A stretch of 36,026 nucleotides of DNA from Solirubrobacteraceae bacterium (GCA_017882375.1 JADGPP010000031.1:1-36026); one strand, 5' to 3'. Positions 22,805-31,043 are shown, counted from the stretch's first letter. Notes: generated by a model not told the origin, from the sequence alone. Program-made: numbers and translations.

Positions 22805-24679
22805 TCAGCGCGCGAGGTTGACGGTGTCGAGCACCGTCGTGACGGCCGGGCTGGCCGCGTTGTGCACGACCATGCGGATCATCAGCGACACCTTGGGCAG
22901 CTTGCGCAGGCGCGAGGCCGTCGCCTTGCTGAATTTGATCTTGTAGGTGCCCCGGCCGCCTTTGGTCGTCACCAGGATCGCTTTGGCGATGATCGTCTGC
23001 GCGGGCGTGCCTTCGGCAAGACCCGCGGCGGACGCCCCTTTGAGGCCGAGTTTGTGGGCGATCGAGCTCGCCAGCAGCACCTCGAAGCGCCCTGCGACCT
23101 GTTCGCTGACGGAGTAGCGAATCACGAGGCCGCCCTTGGCGACGGAGCTGAGACTCCGGGAGACGATCGATTGGGTGGCGAGGACTTTGGCCGGCGGGGG
23201 TTTCGCAGTGTTGTTCGAGCTCCCACTCGAGGAGGACGAGGAGGACGAGCCGGTGCCGCTCGACGATGTCGCTGCGCCGGAAGAGGGTGAGGGCGGCGCC
23301 GGGCCGGAGACGGTTACTTCGTGGGTGACACTTGCCGGGTTGCCGCCGTCGTCGATGAGTGTCAGCGTCACGTCGTACACGCCGCCGTAGGTGTAGTGGT
23401 GAACGACGCTGGCGACCGAGTTGGGGTTGCCAGTGCCCGAGCTGCCGTTGCATTTGGCCGGGATGAAGCCGCTCGTCGGTACGCGTCCTTCACAGTTCAC
23501 TTCCGTGCTCGTCCCATCGCCGAAGCTCCAGTTGTATTTGGCGACTCCGAGATCTACAACGGACTGTGATGCATTGAAGGTCACGAGGTCTCCCGAATGC
23601 ACCGGATTCGGAGAGGTGAATCGCGGTTCCTGCCTCACCTCGTTGAGACACGGTTCACCTGGGAAACCATCATATAGCGCCGCCTGATCGAACTCGTTGT
23701 TTACATAGTATTTGACGCCGGCGATGACCTGATTGAAGTCTTCAGGCGGGGCAAGTTGGAACAGGCCGCCGGTGAAGCTGTTGCGACACTTGTCCGGCGC
23801 CTCGTTCAGTTCCCCGCCGGTGTCGTGCCAGCCCGTCAACAGTGGGTCAGTTACGGTCGCGACCTGCTCCGCCGCGACCTCATTGACGATCACGTCGGCG
23901 AGGGTTTTGTTCGGAAGCTCGAGTCCTTTGCCGTCCTGGCAGCCGGTTCGAGGCGTCCAGGGCACGACCGCGTAGAGCACGGTCGCAGAGCTCACCGTGG
24001 TGAATGAGTGGTAGCTGCACAGGGATTCGCCGACGCCCGCTTTTGAGCAATGCCCGTTAGCTTTGTCGCCCTCGAGGCACACCGTCGCGGCGGGGGGGGT
24101 GAAGAGGAAATAGATCGGGGTAGCCCCGGTGGCGGGATTCAGGCCGGTGGGAAGGCCGTGTGCGTTGATGTATTTCGCCAACTCCGTGCGAATCTGCGCA
24201 TCGCTCACGCAGGGCGCGGCTTCCGAGCAGTTGAGCGTTTCGGGAAACGAATCGACGTCGGTGAAACCCCCGCGAAAGTTCATGCTGTACGCGGCTTTCC
24301 CGGACGCATCCCCGTACTGAGACGCAACGTCGAAGGCGTTCGTGAGGGCACCGCTTTCCTGTCCGGCCCCTTCCAGATAGCCCTCGATCAGGCCCTCCCA
24401 TCCGCCCATCGTTGTTTTCGGATCCCAGAAGATCGTGTACGGCGCTGTGCTGTGAACGACCGGGCCCCCGTTATAGGAGAGCGGCGTGGTCGGTTCGGTC
24501 GGCGATGCGGGGTCTTCCGGCTGCACCCCGTATGTCACGCCTTCGACGGTCCTCAGCGCCGCGTCCGCCGGAGCCGGGCGGAACGCGACAAGCAGCACCA
24601 CGCCAAGCACGACTGCCAGAAGGCTTCCGAAGAGGAGCCGCACCGGCGGCGTCGAGGACAGCTGCGATCGTGTGCTCAC
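22805..24679 (-). CDS. Secreted PKD-domain protein with EXORDIUM-like N-terminal domain
   Basis: This 624-residue exported protein has a signal segment (LLFGSLLAVVLGVVLLVAF, ending ADAAL at ~41). Residues ~70-310 resemble the EXORDIUM/phi-1-like domain found in plants and some bacteria. In relatives I recall, a S-H-E-x(2)-E-x(2)-T-D-P motif occurs here; this protein has NEVAAEQVATVTDPL at 266-280 with the histidine replaced, followed by GWHDTGGELNEAPDKC. A PKD domain follows (~355-457, core WSFGDGTS and HHYTYGGVYDVTLTL), then a Ser/Gly run (~460-495) and a C-terminal beta region. The GTG start at 24679 fits the signal peptide. Role: extracellular, substrate or ligand unknown. The EXORDIUM link is by eye and moderate. 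Confidence 0.8.
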   Translation of the reverse strand: MSTRSQLSSTPPVRLLFGSLLAVVLGVVLLVAFRPAPADAALRTVEGVTYGVQPEDPASPTEPTTPLSYNGGPVVHSTAPYTIFWDPKTTMGGWEGLIEGYLEGAGQESGALTNAFDVASQYGDASGKAAYSMNFRGGFTDVDSFPETLNCSEAAPCVSDAQIRTELAKYINAHGLPTGLNPATGATPIYFLFTPPAATVCLEGDKANGHCSKAGVGESLCSYHSFTTVSSATVLYAVVPWTPRTGCQDGKGLELPNKTLADVIVNEVAAEQVATVTDPLLTGWHDTGGELNEAPDKCRNSFTGGLFQLAPPEDFNQVIAGVKYYVNNEFDQAALYDGFPGEPCLNEVRQEPRFTSPNPVHSGDLVTFNASQSVVDLGVAKYNWSFGDGTSTEVNCEGRVPTSGFIPAKCNGSSGTGNPNSVASVVHHYTYGGVYDVTLTLIDDGGNPASVTHEVTVSGPAPPSPSSGAATSSSGTGSSSSSSSSGSSNNTAKPPPAKVLATQSIVSRSLSSVAKGGLVIRYSVSEQVAGRFEVLLASSIAHKLGLKGASAAGLAEGTPAQTIIAKAILVTTKGGRGTYKIKFSKATASRLRKLPKVSLMIRMVVHNAASPAVTTVLDTVNLAR

Positions 24680-24713
24680 GACCCCATCATCGGCACGGCC
24701 CGGCCGATGCCTT

Positions 24714-24747
24714 AGCCCCGATGGACGAGCGACGATTTCCCGGGGCT
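24714..24747. promoter_or_regulatory. Inverted repeat (AGCCCCG / CGGGGCT) between divergent genes
   Basis: A 7-bp inverted repeat with a 20-bp spacer lies in the 102-bp gap between the PKD-protein gene and the GGDEF/HD-GYP gene. It could be an operator or an RNA stem in the leader of the GGDEF gene. No known riboswitch core was recognised. Confidence 0.3.
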
Positions 24748-24781
24748 CAAGTCGACACTCCGGGCGCCCGACACTTCACGA

Positions 24782-26407
24782 ATGAGACGCGCAGATCGGG
24801 GGATCGCCGACCTTTCGTCGCTGCGCGTGCGCGAAGCGACGATCGCCGCGGGCGTGTGGCTTTCCTACGTTCTCTGCGCAGCCGGCGCGCTGTACGTGGC
24901 GCTGACCTGGGACCGGCCCCACCGCTTGGTGATCGCCGGTCTGTGCGCGGCCGGCGTGGCGGCGAGCATCACCGTGTCGCTTCTGCCACGCGAACGCATC
25001 GTGCGCAGCCGCCTTCGCGAGGAGTTCTTCTTCGCTTGGAGCGTGCTCGACCTGCTGCTGATCGGGATGTTGACGATCGCCGATGGAGGCACGGGCAGCC
25101 CGCTCGCGCTGATCTTCTTCGTGCCGGTCGTCTTCGCCGCCATGTCGTATCCGCTCGGGTCCGTGGCGGCGCTCGGAGGGTTGACGGTTGCGGGCTATCT
25201 CGCCGTGGCGGCGCTTGACGGGAGCGCCAGCTGGAGCTATCAGGCGCTGTTCGCCGTCGTGCTGCTGTGCACCGGAGCGATGAGCGCCTTTCAGGCGAGA
25301 AACCACGACCGCCAGCGCATCGCCCTCTCGCACATCTCACGCGTGGATCCGCTGACGGGCTGTCTCAATCGCCGTGGCTTCGAGGAGCGCGCGGTCGCGG
25401 AGATCAGCGTGGCGGCGCGGCGCTGCAGCCAGGGTGCGGTGCTGCTGCTCGACATCGATCACTTCAAGCCGATCAACGACCGCTACGGGCACGCCGCCGG
25501 CGACGAGCTGCTGTGCTGGGTCGTGCAGACGCTGCGCAGCGTCGTCCGCCCGGCCGACTCGATCGGGCGCCTCGGAGGAGACGAGTTCGCCGTGCTGTTC
25601 GCCGAGATGGCGCCGGCGGATGCGCTGGAGTGCGCGGAGCGGATCAAGCACGCGCTGAGCGAGCGCGCGCCATCGTCGATCGGCATCGCCACCTTCCCGC
25701 TGGACGGCGCGACGCTCGACGAGCTGGCGCGCCAGGCCGATCTGCGGCTGTACTCCTCGCGCGACGGGCGCCAGGCCCCGGACGCGACGGCGCCGACCGA
25801 GCGACTCAGCTGGGCGGCGACGCTCGCGCACGTGATCGACCTGCGCATGGACGCCGAGCACGAGCACTCGCGGGCGGTCGGCGACTGGGCCGTGGCGATC
25901 GCGCAGCGCCTCGGCTGGGAGCCCGCCGGCCTGGGGATGCTGCGCATCGCGGCGATGCTGCACGACGTGGGGATGATCGGGGTTCCCGAGCAGATCCTGC
26001 GCAAGCCCGGTCCGCTCGCGGCCGAGGAGCTGGCGACGGTCCGCGGACACACCGACAGGGGCGCGGAGATGGTCGCGCAGATCGAGGGCCTGGAGACGAT
26101 CGTCCCGTGGATCAGGCACTCGCACGAGAGCTTTGACGGCTCCGGCTACCCCGACGGGCTGAGCGGCGAGGCGATCCCCCAGGCCGCGCGCATTCTGCTC
26201 GTAGCCGACGCCTTCGACGCAATCACCAGCAGGCGCCCGTACCGCACGCCGCTGTCGTGCGCCGAGGCCTGCCGGGAGCTGCGCGGGCACGCCGGCACGC
26301 AGTTCGACCCGGCGTGCGTGGAGGCGCTCGTGTCCCATCTGAAGCCGCGCTCGGCGACGCGCGCAAGCGTCGTCGCGTCACACGCGCAGGGCGCCTGGCG
26401 CAGCTAG
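24782..26407 (+). CDS. Membrane GGDEF + HD-GYP domain protein (cyclic-di-GMP turnover)
   Basis: This 541-residue protein has about six membrane segments (~20-170), a GGDEF domain (~185-330) and an HD-GYP domain (~345-520). The cyclase motif GGDEF is intact at 265-269, and an inhibitory I-site RPAD lies five residues before it (256-259), so synthesis of c-di-GMP with product inhibition is expected. The phosphodiesterase half keeps HD (394-395) and GYP (455-457), but HDxGK reads HDVGM and the usual HHE reads SHE (RHSHESFDGSGYP), removing one commonly cited metal ligand. Degradation may therefore be altered. Both activities in one chain imply a switchable enzyme or a degenerate half acting as sensor. 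The ATG at 24782 gives the complete first helix. Confidence 0.92.
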   Translation: MRRADRGIADLSSLRVREATIAAGVWLSYVLCAAGALYVALTWDRPHRLVIAGLCAAGVAASITVSLLPRERIVRSRLREEFFFAWSVLDLLLIGMLTIADGGTGSPLALIFFVPVVFAAMSYPLGSVAALGGLTVAGYLAVAALDGSASWSYQALFAVVLLCTGAMSAFQARNHDRQRIALSHISRVDPLTGCLNRRGFEERAVAEISVAARRCSQGAVLLLDIDHFKPINDRYGHAAGDELLCWVVQTLRSVVRPADSIGRLGGDEFAVLFAEMAPADALECAERIKHALSERAPSSIGIATFPLDGATLDELARQADLRLYSSRDGRQAPDATAPTERLSWAATLAHVIDLRMDAEHEHSRAVGDWAVAIAQRLGWEPAGLGMLRIAAMLHDVGMIGVPEQILRKPGPLAAEELATVRGHTDRGAEMVAQIEGLETIVPWIRHSHESFDGSGYPDGLSGEAIPQAARILLVADAFDAITSRRPYRTPLSCAEACRELRGHAGTQFDPACVEALVSHLKPRSATRASVVASHAQGAWRS

Positions 26408-26408
26408 T

Positions 26409-27158
26409 GTGCCCGGCCAGATGCAGGACCTGAACTTCGAAATCACCCAGCACTTCCTCGACGATCGCGGGCAGCGCGCGGGCTTCATCCTGCTGGGCTG
26501 CTTCCTCGGCGCGTTCCTGTTCATCCGCACGAGCGCGCGGATGATCCGCAGCCCCAAATTCGCCTGGTGGCCGGGCAGCGTGAAGACCAAGAGCGGCCTG
26601 CACCTGCATCACCTCGTCTGGGGAATCTGCCTGATGATGAGCAGCGGCTTTCTCAACTTCGTGCTCAAGCCGGGCAGTCCGTGGTCGGAGGTGCTCGCCG
26701 CGGCGTTCGGCATCGGCGCCGGTTTGACGCTCGACGAGTTCGCGCTGTGGGTGCGCCTGGAAGACGTCTACTGGTCCCAGGAGGGGCGGATCTCGCTGGA
26801 CGCCGTCGTCGTCGCGACGCTGCTCGGGGGAATGATCGTGCTCGGGCTTGCGCCGTTCGACCTGTCCAGCCAAGGAGGCTCGATCGGCTCGCTCGTCGTG
26901 GCGGTGCTGATCGACATCGTGCTCTCGGCCCTGGCGATCCTCAAGGGCAAGCCGCTGCTCGGCCTGATCGGGATCTTCGTCCCGCCGGTATCGCTGGTCG
27001 GAGCCATCCGCCTGGCCTCGCCGACGTCGCCGTGGGCGCGGCGACGCTACGCGCCCGACGGCAGGAAAATGGCCGAGTCGCGCTCGCGCTTTGCGCGTAT
27101 GCGAAAACGGCGGCGATGGCTCAGCGACGCGATCGGCGGGACGCCCTCGGCGCAGTAG
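26409..27158 (+). CDS. Polytopic membrane protein of unknown function
   Basis: A ~249-residue protein with about five hydrophobic segments and a basic, Arg-rich C-terminal tail (~210-240). Conserved-looking polar residues sit inside or near membrane segments: GLHLHHLVWG (~63-72), then LTLDEFALWVRLEDVYW (~104-120). The cluster of His, Asp and Glu could bind a metal, but I recognise no family. A GTG at 26409 and an ATG at 26421 are both possible starts. TAGTGT (26405-26410), which overlaps the upstream stop codon, sits 10 nt before the ATG and favours the shorter form with independent leaderless transcription. It follows the c-di-GMP gene without a gap, so co-transcription is also possible. Confidence 0.75.
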   Translation: MPGQMQDLNFEITQHFLDDRGQRAGFILLGCFLGAFLFIRTSARMIRSPKFAWWPGSVKTKSGLHLHHLVWGICLMMSSGFLNFVLKPGSPWSEVLAAAFGIGAGLTLDEFALWVRLEDVYWSQEGRISLDAVVVATLLGGMIVLGLAPFDLSSQGGSIGSLVVAVLIDIVLSALAILKGKPLLGLIGIFVPPVSLVGAIRLASPTSPWARRRYAPDGRKMAESRSRFARMRKRRRWLSDAIGGTPSAQ

Positions 27159-27161
27159 ATT
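27156..27161 (+). promoter_or_regulatory. Putative leaderless -10 element (TAGATT) for the Cys-protein/ligase/amidohydrolase operon
   Basis: TAGATT overlaps the stop codon of the upstream membrane gene and ends 7 nt before the ATG at 27169. The overlap with a stop codon adds some chance of coincidence. Confidence 0.4.
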
Positions 27162-27168
27162 GCGGTCC

Positions 27169-28002
27169 ATGGACAGGACCGCACAGCTCGATCTGATGCT
27201 GCTGGCTGGGTCGCGCGCGCTGCTGCGAGCACATGCGCACGAGCTCCCCCAGCGCGACGATCTGTGTGGCGCCTTCTGCGCAGCGCTGGCGCTGCGCGCC
27301 GCCGGCGTCGAACGGTGGCGCCAGGAGCCGGTCGACCAGGACGCCGTGGCGCGGGCCGCTGGCACGGTCGTCTCGCGCGTGCCCGATCTCGCCTCCCTGC
27401 CCAACGGCGAGAGCGGCCGGCGCGACTATCGCATCACCCCCCCGCTTATCGACGATGCGGCCGTGTCGGGAACCAACTGCGCCGGCGTCGTCGCGGCGCT
27501 CGGCGAGCTCTCCGGCAAGAGCCTCGTGGCGATCCCCTACGCCGGACCGTGGACTGCGCCTGCGCTCGACGGCCTGTTCGATCTCCTGGCCGCGCTCGAC
27601 CACGCGACAGCGCTGATCGCAAACGTCGCCACAAGGCATCTATGGGGCGGCGCCCCACGCGCGGATCAGCTGCTCGACTACCTGCTCGAGGGCGCCGACG
27701 ACGGCCCGCCGCCCGACTGGAACGTCGGGCACTTCGTGTGCGTGGTCGCGCGCACGCGCGGGCCCGGGGGAAGCGTGTACGCGATCGCCGACACGTATCC
27801 GTCGCTCGGGCGTGGCGGCGTCCACGTCCAGCCGCGCGAGCGCCTCGCGCGGGCGTTGCAGCGTCCCGGCATGGCGCCCGGCGGCATGATCGCCGTAGTC
27901 GCAGACGCCGACGCGCCGGCCGTGCGCAGCGGCGCGCAGTCGCTTGGCCTGCTCGAGGGCATCTGGGACAACGGCTCGGTTACGGCCGAGACGCTGCCGT
28001 GA
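27169..28002 (+). CDS. Putative cysteine-hydrolase-like protein of unknown family (Cys-His-Asp pattern)
   Basis: I do not firmly recognise this 277-residue protein; it may belong to an actinobacterial DUF such as DUF6885. It shows an ordered pattern like papain/C39-fold hydrolases: cysteine C33 at the start of a helix (QRDDLCGAFCAALAL), histidine H188 (NVGHFVCVVA) beginning a strand, and aspartate D208 (YAIADTYPSLG) on the next strand. No signal peptide or membrane segment is present, so it should be cytoplasmic. The ATG at 27169 is preferred because a TAGATT element lies 7 nt upstream and the in-frame extension is Arg-rich. The stop overlaps the glutamine-synthetase-like gene as GTGA, so the products are probably made in fixed ratio. 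Catalytic activity is an inference from residue order only. Confidence 0.75.
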   Translation: MDRTAQLDLMLLAGSRALLRAHAHELPQRDDLCGAFCAALALRAAGVERWRQEPVDQDAVARAAGTVVSRVPDLASLPNGESGRRDYRITPPLIDDAAVSGTNCAGVVAALGELSGKSLVAIPYAGPWTAPALDGLFDLLAALDHATALIANVATRHLWGGAPRADQLLDYLLEGADDGPPPDWNVGHFVCVVARTRGPGGSVYAIADTYPSLGRGGVHVQPRERLARALQRPGMAPGGMIAVVADADAPAVRSGAQSLGLLEGIWDNGSVTAETLP

Positions 28003-29309
28003 GCGCGAGCGGGCTCGTCGCGCTGGTCTGCTGCGACCTCGGCGCGATCGTGCGCGGTCGCTCGCTGCCCGCCTCCGAGCTCGCCGCGCACGCAGACTGC
28101 GGCGTGGGCTGGGTGCCGGCCAACCAAGCGCTCACGCCGATCGGAACGCTGGCCGAGCCCAATCCCTTCGGCTCGACCGGCGATCTGCGCCTGCTGCCCG
28201 ACCTGGATACGCATGTGCGCGTGGCGGCGCCCAACGACGCGAGCGCGCTTGAGCTCGTGCTCTGCGACATCGTGCAGACCGACGGGCAAACGTGGGAGTG
28301 CTGCCCGCGGGGCTTCCTGCGCGACGGCCTGCAGCAGTTGCGGGCGCAGACCGGCCTTCGCGTCGTGGCGAGCTTCGAGCACGAGTTTCAGCTGCTCGGC
28401 GACGAGCCGTTGGCGCTGCCGTTCTCACTGGAGGCGCAACGGCGCGCCGAGCCGTTTGCCTCGCAGGTCATGGCCGCGCTGGGCGAGGCCGGGGCGGCGC
28501 CCGAGCGCTTCATGCCCGAGTACGCCGCCCACCAGTTCGAGATTCCCGTCGCGCCAGCCGACGGGCTCGCGGCTGCCGACCGTGCGGTCGTGCTGCGCGA
28601 GGTCGTCCGCGAGATCGCCCGCCGCAACGGAGCACGTGCGACATTCACGCCACTGCTGGACCCCGCCCAGGCGGGCAACGGCGTGCACATCCACCTCAGC
28701 CTGCTCGACGACGACGGGCGCGCGGCGCTGTATGACTCCTCTCGCCCGGCCTGCCTCAGCGACCTGGGCGCCAGCTTCGCCGCCGGAGTCCTGGCGCACG
28801 CTGACGCGCTCAGCGCGATCTGTGCGCCGAGCCCCGCCTCGGCGCAGCGGCTGTCTCCGCATCACTGGAGCGCGGGGGCGGCGTGCCTGGGGCTGCGCAA
28901 CCGGGAAGCCCTGCTGCGCATCCCGCCGCTGGTCGTGTCGCTGGGCGAGCCGGGGCCACAGCTGCGCCTGGAGTACCGCGGCGCCGACGCTGCGGCGAAC
29001 CCGTACCTGGCGCTCGGCGCGATCGTGCGTGCGGGGCTCGACGGCCTGCGCCGCGAGCTCCCACCGCCGCCGATCCTCGAGGACGACCCCGCCTTGCTCG
29101 ACAAGGCCGCGGCCGCCCGCCACCGCGTCGGCGGACTGCCGCCCTCGCTGCAAGATGCGCTGGACGCGCTCGCGCGCGATGAGAACGCGCGCGCCTGGAT
29201 GACGCCGCTGATGTACGAGGCCTACGTGTCGGTCAAGCGCGCGGAGATCGCCGCGGCAGCCGACGAGGAGCTGCACGAGACGTGCGGGCGCTATGCCGGG
29301 ATCTACTGA
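27999..29309 (+). CDS. Glutamine-synthetase-like ligase (GlnA-related, probably not housekeeping GS)
   Basis: This 436-residue protein has the glutamine synthetase catalytic domain. Visible active-site groups: E127 and E129 in SFEHEFQLL, E174 and E181 in PEYAAHQFEI, H230 and H232 in NGVHIHLSL, R307 in LRNREALLRI and E325/R327 in RLEYRGADAAANPYLALG. The N-terminal domain (~1-110) is short and divergent, and the adenylylation-loop tyrosine region of housekeeping GlnA is not recognisable. This fits the gamma-glutamyl-amine ligases (PuuA, GlnA3/GlnA4-like) more than ammonia-assimilating GS. The GTG at 27999 overlaps the Cys-protein stop (GTGA), and the end overlaps the amidohydrolase gene by 17 bp. 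The amine or amino acid substrate is unknown. Confidence 0.9.
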   Translation: MSASGLVALVCCDLGAIVRGRSLPASELAAHADCGVGWVPANQALTPIGTLAEPNPFGSTGDLRLLPDLDTHVRVAAPNDASALELVLCDIVQTDGQTWECCPRGFLRDGLQQLRAQTGLRVVASFEHEFQLLGDEPLALPFSLEAQRRAEPFASQVMAALGEAGAAPERFMPEYAAHQFEIPVAPADGLAAADRAVVLREVVREIARRNGARATFTPLLDPAQAGNGVHIHLSLLDDDGRAALYDSSRPACLSDLGASFAAGVLAHADALSAICAPSPASAQRLSPHHWSAGAACLGLRNREALLRIPPLVVSLGEPGPQLRLEYRGADAAANPYLALGAIVRAGLDGLRRELPPPPILEDDPALLDKAAAARHRVGGLPPSLQDALDALARDENARAWMTPLMYEAYVSVKRAEIAAAADEELHETCGRYAGIY

Positions 29310-30480
29310 CCCGCTGCTGGCCAGGCTGCTGGAGCTGATCGACGGACAGCTCGCGCAAGCGGTGCAGCTGCGCCATCGCCTGCACGAGCAGCCCGAGCTG
29401 GCCCACCACGAGCTGCGCACGGCGGCGATCGTCGCCGACGCGCTGCCGGTTGCGTGCACCACTGTGGCCGGCACGGGACGGATCGCGCTGATCGGGCCGG
29501 ACTCGGGCAGCGTGCTCGCGATCCGCGCCGAGCTCGACGGACTGCCGATCCACGAGCGCACAAACGCGCCCTTCAGCGCCGGCGGCGAGACGATGCATGC
29601 GTGCGGACACGACGTGCACATGGCGGCGCTGGTGGCTCTGGCGCGCGCTGCACACACGCTCGCCGGCGACCTGCCGGCGCCGCTGCTGGCGATCTTCCAG
29701 CCCAGCGAGGAGGCTTTTCCGTCGGGCGCCGAGCAGCTGGCGCGCGAGGAGCTTGCGGCCTGGGCGCCGGCGGCGGTCCTCGCGGCGCACGTACATCCGG
29801 AGTTGCCGTGGGGCGCCGTCGCGCTCGACGTGGGGGCGGTCAACGCGTCAAGCGACTCGGTGGAGATCGTCGTCGAGGGCGAGCCCTCCCATGGCGCCTA
29901 CCCGCACCACGGGCGCGACCCGATCCTGGCGATCGCGCAGATCGTCGTCGCCCTGCACGCGCTGGCGACGCGGCGGATCGACCCGCTCGCACCGACCGTG
30001 CTCAACGTCGGCGTGCTCGAAGGCGGCGGGGCCGAGAACGTGATCCCCCCGCACGCGCGGGCTCGCGCGACCATTCGCGCGCACCGTCCGCAGGATCGCG
30101 CGGCGCTGCGCGAGCTCGTCGCGGAGGTCGTCGTCGGCGTGGCCGCCGCGCACGGGTGCCGCGGTAGCGCTGAGCTCGTGCCGGGCGAGCCTGCGCTGGA
30201 GAACGACCCGCGGATCGTTGCGCGCACGCGCGCGCTGCTGGCACAGGCGGGTTTCGTGGCCGCTCGCGAGTGGCGCTCGTGCGGCTCGGACGATTTCTCC
30301 TTCTACGGCGAGATCGCACCGGTCGCGATGGCCTTCGTCGGCCTCGACGGTGCGCCGGGCTTCAGCGCGCGACCGCTGCACCACCCCGAGCTGCTGCCGC
30401 CGGACGAGGCCGTCGGCGCAATCGCGCGCGCACAGGCGATCCTCTACGTCGGCGCCGCGGAGTCACTTACAGCCGATTAG
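29293..30480 (+). CDS. M20D-type amidohydrolase (hippurate / IAA-amino-acid hydrolase-like)
   Basis: This 395-residue metallohydrolase shows the M20D motifs: LHEQPELAHHE (~30-40), IRAELDGLPIHE (~77-88), the metal-binding MHACGHDVHM (101-110 with C104 and H106), FQPSEEAFPSGA (E139/E140, catalytic base and ligand), AAHVHPELPWG (~162-172) and GGAENVIPPHARA in the dimerisation domain region. Relatives cleave N-acyl or aryl amides of amino acids in the cytoplasm. The ATG at 29293 lies inside the ligase gene, a 17-bp overlap typical of one operon. With the ligase upstream it could remove, edit or recycle the amide the ligase makes. The precise substrate is not deducible. Confidence 0.93.
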   Translation: MPGSTDPLLARLLELIDGQLAQAVQLRHRLHEQPELAHHELRTAAIVADALPVACTTVAGTGRIALIGPDSGSVLAIRAELDGLPIHERTNAPFSAGGETMHACGHDVHMAALVALARAAHTLAGDLPAPLLAIFQPSEEAFPSGAEQLAREELAAWAPAAVLAAHVHPELPWGAVALDVGAVNASSDSVEIVVEGEPSHGAYPHHGRDPILAIAQIVVALHALATRRIDPLAPTVLNVGVLEGGGAENVIPPHARARATIRAHRPQDRAALRELVAEVVVGVAAAHGCRGSAELVPGEPALENDPRIVARTRALLAQAGFVAAREWRSCGSDDFSFYGEIAPVAMAFVGLDGAPGFSARPLHHPELLPPDEAVGAIARAQAILYVGAAESLTAD

Positions 30481-30496
30481 CTGGACCAATGTTGCG

Positions 30497-30811
30497 CTAT
30501 CCGCCCAGCGGCGAGGGCGGGATGCGCGGCTCACCGCGCACCTCGGGGATGCGCATCATCAGCTCGTCGAGAAAGCACCACGACCAGTCTTCGCGCGGCT
30601 CGATCGAGCGGATGATCGGATGGCCGCTGGAGTGGCTGTGCGCGCTGGCGTGTCGATTCGGCGAGTCGTCGCAGCAGCCGACGTGGCCGCACTCCAGGCA
30701 GATGCGCAGGTGCAACCAGGGATCGCCGGTTTGCAGACAGTCCTCACAGCCCTCTACGGCGTCGGGCAGCTCGGTGACGTGAACGTGATCGAGGTGCGTG
30801 CAGCCAGGCAT
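30497..30811 (-). CDS. UBP-type zinc finger domain protein
   Basis: This 104-residue protein is essentially one ZnF-UBP domain. Pattern: C4 and H6 near the start (MPGCTHLDHV), CEDC, CLECGHVGCCDDS, then spaced histidines in HASAHSHSSGHPI. This is the ligand layout of the eukaryotic ubiquitin C-terminal-binding finger, but in bacteria without ubiquitin its ligand is unknown. The glycine-poor C-terminal tail is short. The ATG at 30811 has a good Shine-Dalgarno (AAGGA, 6 nt upstream), so this gene is translated from a normal leader. It converges on the amidohydrolase gene with a 16-bp gap. Confidence 0.9.
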   Translation of the reverse strand: MPGCTHLDHVHVTELPDAVEGCEDCLQTGDPWLHLRICLECGHVGCCDDSPNRHASAHSHSSGHPIIRSIEPREDWSWCFLDELMMRIPEVRGEPRIPPSPLGG

Positions 30812-31031
30812 GTCGTGTCCTTTCTGTCAGCTCTGCGTGAAGGGCAGGCGCAAGCGGAAGGTCGTGCGGCCCGGGGTGGAGTCGAGCTCGGCTCAGCCGG
30901 GGCGACTGCTGCGAGATCGGCTTGCGCGGGCATCGCGCTACTGAGCGTAGTGCGACGGGCGTCCGCCGGAAGGTGATGCGTACTACTGCGTCGCGCTCGA
31001 CGCAGCGCGGCCGCCGAGGGCGGGGCTGGCG

Positions 31032-31037
31032 TATGGT
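31032..31037 (+). promoter_or_regulatory. Putative leaderless -10 element (TATGGT) for the epoxide hydrolase gene
   Basis: TATGGT lies 6 nt before the ATG at 31044. No -35 consensus was found. The rest of the 30812-31043 gap holds no recognisable gene. Confidence 0.5.
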
Positions 31038-31043
31038 CCAGCG

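Noticed and set aside
24680-24781. A cyclic-di-GMP riboswitch before the GGDEF/HD-GYP gene
   Set aside because: None of the conserved GEMM core sequences could be found. Only a simple inverted repeat is present.
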